Shown here: positions 57,330-64,000 of the stretch, in pieces
Layout of the letters: every line of letters begins with the position of its first letter
How positions within the stretch are numbered: the first letter of the stretch is position 1
Origin: Magicicada septendecula
Taxonomy: Eukaryota; Arthropoda; Insecta; Hemiptera; Cicadidae
NCBI GenBank assembly: GCA_034769895.1
Contig: CM068373.1
Location: 202,534,134-202,598,133, forward strand
Reading direction: 5' to 3'
DNA: 64,000 nt
Position numbers and translations under genes: made by a program
The notes under the pieces: generated by a model
What the model was told of the DNA's origin: nothing
The model's input: only the letters and a program-made list of their open reading frames with translations
Databases searched by the model: none

Positions 57330-57705
57330 CTTAAATAACGTATGGTTACTTATGTAAAGTGAATGGCCGTCATGTTAACTGAGCGACGACGGTATCGGCT
57401 CAACTCGCTTGTAAATGTTTGAAAAATGGTTCGCCTTAATTTTTGCAAGAATTATATGGAACAATGAACTATATCCCGGGCCGCCCCTCCGAACCTAACC
57501 GGCAGGTATCGGCTCAACTCGCTTTGCATCCACCTCGACGTTGTTCCATGCGTTCTTTATGTGAGTAATTATTGAATTTTTTTTCTCCGTAAATAGGTTC
57601 GACCGTCGTTTCAAATTATTTTTCTCGTGTTTATATAGTATCGGAGAATAGGAAAAGAAATATTTCACCGCAATGTGAGCATAATCCGGATCGTGCACAA
57701 TTACC
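57330..57705. mobile_element. Merlin-type remnant
   Basis: The right end matches 36200-36346: TCTCCGTAAATAGGTTCGAC, ..GAAATATTTCACCGCAATG, ..ATAATCCGGAT, ending ACAATTACC. The left part carries patches seen in 35.6-36.1 kb (ATCGGCTCAACTCGC; GAACTATATCCCG). No left tip or duplication found. Confidence 0.7.
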
Positions 57706-58148
57706 CACAAAGTTGTTGTGTTCCGAGTCGTAGTGAAACAATGTCTAGACTAAGCTTGGACGGTTGGTAGCTCTAAAGATACCACTAATTTAATGAATGT
57801 GGATTTAACCAGTACAAGAGTGCATTAGAAATGAACTGAAAGTAATGGCATAGTCAAATATTGTTAAACAACGTACAGGACAAGTTAAGAAGAGTAAATG
57901 TAACATAACCTCACCTTCCCTGCATAACTGACTACTACCATAAGGTGACTAATAACTATAAATATGAAATAATGAAACATACAGATATTCAATAGAATAC
58001 AGAAAATTGCTGTTAGTGGCATTTATGGAAAGTATCAGTAGATGAATATATTTTTAGGCATGTGAATATAAGTAAATATGTGATGATTTCTCAAAACTAT
58101 GCTTTTGTGATAGGCCTAATGTTTTCACAGTGATTCAGTGCACATTAA
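57706..58148. other. Spacer with a short PLE-tail match
   Basis: TTGTGTTCCGAGTCG at 57715-57732 resembles the PLE tail end at 9550. Nothing else recognised. Confidence 0.35.
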
Positions 58149-58701
58149 AAATTGAAGGTAAATATTTACTTGTGCCACACCATACAATCTTGAAGTGAAA
58201 TATTTTTTTTTCTATTCTTCTATGTTATATAAACACGCGAAAATTAATTTTAAACGGGGGTCAAAGCTATTTACGAAGAAAAAAAATAAAATAAATACTC
58301 CCATAAGCGCGCATGGAAAGTGAATGAGCGCCATATTAACTGAGTCGGATCACCGCAGTCGGGCGACGGCACACTAATGGACAGCGAATGACGAGTTATG
58401 ACGTCATGCGCGGATTACCTATGACTGAAGTTCATCAAATTTACGCGCCAAATAACACGCGTTTTTCTACTACAAAATAAAATTAAAAAAATCTTTAAAT
58501 GTAATTTGTCACAGTTAATATGGCGTCTTATGGGAGTAATTATTTTATTTATTTTTTCGTAAATAGGTTCGACCACCATTTAAAATTATTTTTCCCGTGT
58601 TTATATAACATAGAGTAGAAAAAGAAATATTTCACTCACACGCGCGCGCGCTCACATGAAATGCATGCATTACCATAATTATGAAAAGATGAAACTCTTA
58701 C

Positions 58702-59060
58702 CTTCAGCCACTCCTCAATTATTTTGAGAGTAGCGGAATCCCGGCACTCAACCGGTATCAAACAACACTTGCCAGAACCGCGTTCCACTCCCCCGAACAC
58801 CCACTGTCCTTCAATGAACCTGCCCCGATTATATTTCCGATGGCAAAATTTGGCTTCGTCGACTTCTACAGTCTTTCCAGGGCCCCCCAGCTTAGCTGAA
58901 GTGCGCTGGGCGTCGAAAATAAAAACTTCTTGACAAAAACTGTACCAGTCAATGACGAGGACCCACACGAAAGACAATTTATTGACCCTTTAATAACCTC
59001 GTGGGAAATTAAAAAGTCAATAATCTCAGACTCAGTCATTCGTCTGACGTCCCACTGCAC
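58702..59060 (-). pseudogene. Merlin transposase exon, partial
   Basis: Seen on the minus strand: TESEIIDFLISHEVIKGSIN and a CLSCGS zinc-ribbon remnant, then a frame change near 58975 with missing sequence. The catalytic start follows: KLGGPGKTVEVDEAKFCHRK (first Asp) and GQWVFGGVERGSGKCCLIPV. The exon ends ..EEWLK at a good donor AAG|GTAAGA (58702/58701). Known: these are ISXO2/IS1595 motifs. The second Asp and the Glu would lie in a later exon, not found before the element's end at 58157. Inferred: an inactive, partly deleted copy. The intron start after this donor is also present at 34.73-34.80 kb. Confidence 0.85.
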
Positions 59061-60085
59061 TGAATATCATGGCAGGCAATTTCAGTGTAAAATGTTAAAT
59101 AAATAATATATGGTATATTATAATAATAACCCTAAACAACAGAAATAATAATTAATAATAACACCACACAATAACAGAAATGAAAACACTGAATTCACAA
59201 AATAATTAAATACACGATAACTGTATCTTACGAGGTTCGTTACAACAACGGAACTGAGAATACAGTCACCCACACACATTAGCAACCAATGACAATTGAG
59301 AATATGCAAAATTTTAAAATTAACGGTGTACGAACGCGCTTTTTTTATATCTACCAATCAACATCAGCTTTATAAAGCGGTTTTAATAAATTCGCGGGTT
59401 ATTTGCATCAGACCTATGCCATTGGTTAATCGTTGTGACGTCGCCGCGGGGTTTTTCGAAATTTTTACTATCGATGGTTCAGTTGCGATTTTCATACTAT
59501 CGATAACTACCACAAAGTTTTAGATAAATTAGTTTTTAGAAAAGTATTAACAATGTTACTTTACACTGTGATTTTCAGCTTTTACTGTTTAAAAGAAAAT
59601 AAGAGAGTTTATAGGTCTATCTCTCTTTGGGAATACTAATTTAATGTTGAACAAAGTACGCGAGTCAAAGTCGAAAGACAAAGTACAAGCGAAGTTTGGC
59701 ACTGAGGAGTTTTGTATCAAAATTACAATGTGGTAATTCTCACTAAATGCTTTGAAGGACTACCGTTTGACAAAGATTGCTTGACAAACACAAACTTATA
59801 CTTTGAGCATTACGCTCTGGTTATTTTTGCTTGTCTCTGTTTCGGCTTCAGTTCGCCTCTTCAGCTAAGGAAGTTGTGATAGCAGTTTTCACTGCCGACC
59901 ACTACCTTAGGACAGAGTGGAGAAGGTAAAATTTCTCTTTTGAGAATTACCAAACAAACTTAAACTTTCACTAGGAGTAAACAAACCTGACATAGATTTA
60001 ATGAGGTTTCTGTTTTTGTTAAAGTAGGTGGTTTTATGTATTGCTACGACAGCCCAGAACAATCTACGCGTTTATCGAATGTGCC
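59061..60085. other. Interior of Merlin element with a hAT-related fragment
   Basis: Bases 59540-59650 match 31671-31780 of the hAT element, and 59945-59995 match 31790-31830, with about 290 unrelated bases between. The rest has no recognised content. Confidence 0.55.
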
Positions 60086-60418
60086 AGAACTCGCGGTGGG
60101 CTCAACGCAATTTTGAACATGTAAGAATCATGTAAATTTTGTTTTTAAAAAGCATCAACATGATTTCCAGTCAAATTCGGATCGACTGGTTTTGTACACA
60201 CGGTGACGTCACGCGTCAACAACAGCTGGACCTGTCATTTCTCAGTCAATATGGCGCTCGTTCACAATTGCATGCGTTCTTATGGGAGTAATAATTTTTT
60301 TTCTCCGTAAATAGGTTCGACCGCTGTTTAAAATTATTTTTCTCGTGTTTATATAACATAGAATAGAAAAAGAAATATTTCACAGCAATATCAGCATTGA
60401 TTATAAAATTCATAATTA
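60086..60418. mobile_element. Merlin-type right end, third tip variant
   Basis: It shares GTGGGCTCAACGCAATTTTG with 34.3-36.3 kb and the inner end TCCGTAAATAGGTTCGAC..AAATATTTCAC. The outer tip (AGCAATATCAGCATTGATTA..CATAATTACC) differs from the other copies. No left end found. Confidence 0.65.
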
Positions 60419-60920
60419 CCATATATAAATTATAAATTAATTATTTAACGGTATAACAAAATTATTCCTTATAATTTGATACCCTGTATTTTCATGTCAG
60501 GGTACTTTATTACGATTTTCTGTATATTTCAACCCTCAGAAGAATATTTTATGAAAAATTGTGTACACATCGATCAGTGGTAAAACAGTGTACCTTCATA
60601 TTAAATTTTATTACAATCATCCAGATGTTAGCCCGAAAATGCATTACAAATAAACGGAGGCACAGCTGGACGATAGAATTAAACCAAAACTTCATTTCGA
60701 CAGGTCAAGTAATCTAAAAGTTTCATACATACAGTGACTAACAGCAGAGAATTTACTTCAGTTTGATTAATCTTAAATGAATACAAGCATAAAAAATTAT
60801 TATTGTAATTTAATTACTTAAGTTTGAAGTAAAAATTAAGTATTAACTTGTGGGGGGTATGGGGGCGCGTCTGCCTGTTTTGAATGTATTATTTATTTAC
60901 TATTAGCAAATGATTTATAT
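60419..60920. other. Spacer
   Basis: No ORF, repeat or domain seen. Confidence 0.35.
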
Positions 60921-60924
60921 ATAC

Positions 60925-61170
60925 AACAATTTCATTAACGACTCGGAACACAAAGTTTTTTATGAGTAAAAACAAAGTTTTACCTTACAACCTGAACCGG
61001 TTTTCACTTTTAAAAAGCTTCTTCAGAGGTTGCCGCTGGTAGCGCTGTCCGTCCTGTTGTGGGCGACGGAATCGAATTTCGAAAGATCAATGTTGTGTGT
61101 GGGGGGTGAGATATGTTCGAATAATGCATGCGATTTGAATTGTGTCTGTTCGTTTATGATGTCGTTTAAA
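60925..61170 (-). mobile_element. PLE 3' end fragment
   Basis: Read on the minus strand: NEQTQFKSHALFEHISPPTH, then the shared tail with GAAGAAGCTTTTTAAAAGTG and TTTGTGTTCCGAGTCG. It is the third location of this PLE family and very close to 5925-6110. Confidence 0.7.
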
Positions 61171-61920
61171 CACACAAAAACAAATAAAAAATGCATTGCC
61201 TTTGAAATAATCGTAAAATTACCATTTAACAATAATAAAAAAGTAACACGCAAAATACGAATCTTTAAAGGTAAATTGACAATGGCATGCTTATTTTTAC
61301 TATGCATGCGCGCCCTCCCAATATTTTTTGGTGTTTCAACATAAAGATTTTATGAAAATAAATTTATTCATGTCGCCTTCGGCCAGAATCGTGATACCTA
61401 TCTCTCATTTAAGAATCGTAATAAATAATATAACACATCTAAAGTAACAAAAATTATTCTTTTCAGTTATGTAATTTGTCAATCGACTTCTACCAATCCC
61501 AGAATACGATATTCTCTGATATTTTATTTTTATCACACTTATCCCAAAATTTGTCGAAAGAACAAAAATCAGACAATAAAACAAAAGTTTCAAATAGTCT
61601 GTTCTCTCACTCTGTTCCGATTCATCGGAACTGATAGACTTTTACAAATCCAAAAACCGCTGATTAGTTTTATAAATGGCCGATAGGAGCGTGGCTAACG
61701 CGAACTAGCGAACTACTGTTCAGCGGCGCGAACGACTGTAGTCAATAGTTCACTTGACGGGGTAGTTCTTTGAAAAGTAAAAGGTTAGTGGTGCTATTGT
61801 GAATTGTGCTGTTTGTGATCCAAAACTGTAGTGAAACAATTCGAAAAATAGTATACAGTGATATCAGTGAAGCCGTTATCGCATATAAATGACTGTGTAA
61901 GCAAGATAGGTTAAATGTCA
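61171..61920. other. Spacer within Merlin element
   Basis: No coding support or repeat partner seen. Confidence 0.35.
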
Positions 61921-62131
61921 TTTCTCACCGTCTACAGAGTTAATATGGCGATCATTTACCTTTGCACGCATGCTTATGGGAGTATATATTTTATTTTTTT
62001 TCTTCGTAAATAGCTGTGACCCCCGTTTAAAATTAATTTTCGCGTGTTTATATAACATAGAAGAATAGAAAAAAAAATATTTCACTTTAAGATTGTATGG
62101 TGTGGCACAGGTAAAAATTAACCAAATTGAA

Positions 62132-63190
62132 TTGTAGTTAATCAGGTTAACGACAATTTGAAATGACAAATGAATTTATTACAGTTGTTACAAATGAAAA
62201 CAAGAAAATTATGAAGCTCACTATATTATTATTGAAACAATTTATTATATAATTTGTATTGAACTGAACTAAAGCAAATAAAAACTTTTTGTAGACTTCC
62301 AAAATCAAATAAAACTTTCAGATTCTGAACACTTTTTGTTTAGACATTATTGTCAGTAATGTTTTATGTATGTAATACCCATTTTTACTTAAGTCAGTGT
62401 GTTTAATTTAAAGGCAGTGCAGTTCAGCTTGTACAGTAACAGTAAGGGAGCCATGTTATGTTGTGCATGAAATAGCTTCATGGCGAGGGGGCATAAAGTA
62501 GTTTTATAGTTTCTTGTAAGAAATTTATTTTCAAAACGGATTGTGTATAATATTTCTGGTTTGGCCAGTACTGTATTGTATTAAGCCAATACATGACATT
62601 AGATATTATTAAAATATACAAAGCAAACTAAAAATCTGTTACATAAATGTGTATGTTAACCAACTACTGAATATTATTATGTGGCCATGCACAGCCATAA
62701 CAAACAGTTCAACATAAACATAATATGATTGCAAAGTGGATATCCCTATTTTCACTAGCCTATGTTAAATTCTGAAAATTGAGATGCATTTTTCAAAGAA
62801 ATAACAAAATATAATTTTGTTTTTAATCCTACAATATCTTTCATATAACCTCAGTATTAAAACTTGGGAATGCACAAGAAATTCAGATTTGGTGCTCTTT
62901 CACTTTGCCATTCATAGCTGATGTTAAGATGTCCTTCCCGTACCAACAAACAAATGTTGCCAATTCTTATCGGCTTACACAAATATCTCTTTTCAGTGAT
63001 ATAACACATCGCGTTTTGGATCTGTCAGCGGTTTTTTATGTGGTTTGTTTTAGTAATGTGTTATTTGGCTGTCAGAAATTATATCAGTGACATGAATATC
63101 ATTAATGTTACCCTTCATGTTACTGGAAAACTCTTCAAAGTGGTCTCAGCAGATCATGAATTCAATCAGTCCCAGTTCTCCTTTTTATAT
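62132..63190. other. AT-rich spacer
   Basis: No ORF above background and no repeat partner found. Confidence 0.35.
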
Positions 63191-63196
63191 GCAGTG

Positions 63197-64000
63197 TACA
63201 TACCTGCCAACTTTTACGGTTTTTGCGTAAAATTTACGGAATAGCGTGTGTTTTACGGCTTTACGGATGAACTACGATATTTTACGATTTTACGTACGAA
63301 GACCTTATTTTCAAAATTCGCGCCAGAACGAGCTTCCGCATGCTACCGTTACATGTTGTGTGACCATCGATATAATATATTATCTCGATGTGTGTGACCC
63401 GTGAGTATTCGATACATCGCATTTTCCGGTCGTTACAGTTTTCGACCATGAATACATTCCTATATGAATACAATGCTTTCCGGCTGAAATGCAGTCGTTC
63501 TATATCGATATATTTGAGTTGCGAGATCGACTAGTTGGTTCGCAAGTCGCTCCGATTGAAGCGTGGTTAAAGTATTCTTTGTTTCGCTGACTTGGCGTGG
63601 TTGGATGCAAGTTACGTAGCTGAGATTGTATATTATAGTTACGGAATAACGTGTGAATTGCGCTTGTTGCATTTTCTTCGTGTTTTACGCAACGTGTTGG
63701 GAAGTCAAGGTTGTGCTGGAATTGTTTTTAAAGAAATCGTGAATTGTGCTCGTCGCTTGTTTATCTTCATTTTATTTGCACCATGTGTTTGGAAGCTGAG
63801 AATATGTTGTGTTGTAATTGGGGAAAGACCTTGTGAATCGTGCTCATCGTTTATTTTGCATCGTATTTTTCTCGACGCGTTGGGAAGTTGAGGTTATGCT
63901 GCAAGTTTGAAGAAAACGTGAATTGTGTTTGTCGCTTTATGACTGTGTTGTTTATCAGAAATCATGAGTGAATCCACGAAAAAACAGTATTTTCAGGTGT
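63197..64000 (+). mobile_element. Probable 5' end of an unidentified element
   Basis: An abrupt start ACATACCTGCCAACTTTTAC is followed by at least seven TTTACG units up to 63300. Then come tandem repeats of 85-94 bp starting GTGAATTG (63653, 63739, 63833, 63918) and an ATG at 63964. Such a motif-dense terminus before a coding start is typical of DNA transposons. No second end is visible in the window. Confidence 0.45.
63964..64000 (+). CDS. Start of an ORF cut by the window end
   Basis: ATG 63964 reads MSESTKKQYFQV and is still open at the last base. Only 12 codons are visible, so there is no family assignment. The basic, polar start would suit a transposase, but that is a guess from the neighbouring terminus-like sequence. 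Confidence 0.35.
   Translation, partial: MSESTKKQYFQV

Larger units (their letters stand above)
58157..62123 (-). mobile_element. Merlin-type transposon with transposase exon and nested repeats (3967 bp)
   Basis: Tips GGTAAATATTTACTTGTGCC and, inverted, GGTTAATTTTTACCTGTGCC; AAATTGAA lies directly outside both (58149-58156, 62124-62131). The shared inner terminal region runs to about 58310 and from about 61970. As in the 34.3-kb copy, an inverted repeat of that region lies at about 58520-58640, followed by a CG/CA run. It carries a minus-strand transposase exon, a hAT-like fragment, another Merlin end (about 60090-60418) and a PLE tail. Confidence 0.8.

Overview
This window looks like repeat-rich nuclear DNA of an arthropod, most likely an insect. 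The evidence is AT-rich sequence, GT..AG splice-like signals, no operons or ribosome-binding sites, and a mobile-element mix typical of insect genomes: RTE, Penelope, Merlin, piggyBac, P/THAP, pogo, Tc1, hAT and LTR elements. I cannot name the species. I recognise no ordinary host gene and no tRNA or rRNA. Nearly every open frame with recognisable homology belongs to a transposable element, and most are broken.

Layout. 0.18-1.0 kb: broken Merlin/IS1595-type transposase. 1.15-4.47 kb: RTE retrotransposon with an uninterrupted 1028-codon ORF. 4.96-5.73 kb: inverted copy of a minisatellite-bearing repeat. 5.9-7.4 kb and 9.2-9.55 kb: Penelope-like (PLE) fragments in opposed pairs. 10.1-19.8 kb: tandem or nested LTR complex with a gag-like pseudogene, thousands of bases of A-rich noncoding DNA, and a 170-bp-arm PLE palindrome flanked by a target duplication. 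19.84-22.31 kb: piggyBac element with TTAA flanks, directly after a primer-binding site. 23.94-32.96 kb: two adjacent P-type elements built as large palindromes, the second carrying a 1.57-kb hAT insertion. 33.6 kb: orphan THAP-like exon. 34.3-36.35 kb: Merlin deletion derivative with a smaller Merlin MITE inside. 36.8-39.8 kb: pogo element. 40.28-44.49 kb: three abutting copies of the minisatellite-bearing element. 44.67-55.22 kb: another P/THAP9-like transposase fragment, split by a Tc1 element whose own transposase is split by an 8.1-kb LTR retrotransposon. 55.2-57.1 kb: decayed tandem repeats. 57.3-62.1 kb: Merlin copies, including a 4-kb one with transposase exon and target duplication. 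63.2-64 kb: probable 5' end of another element, with tandem repeats before an ATG that runs off the window.

The parts do not form a cooperating pathway; the window is a layered record of insertions. Coordinates backed by target-site duplications (piggyBac, hAT, Tc1, LTR, three Merlin copies, PLE palindrome, pogo) are the firmest. The most unusual items are the palindromic P elements, Merlin copies that share an inner terminal region but carry different outer tips, the microsatellite-plus-minisatellite elements, and LTR elements with gag-like or unknown coding but no pol.
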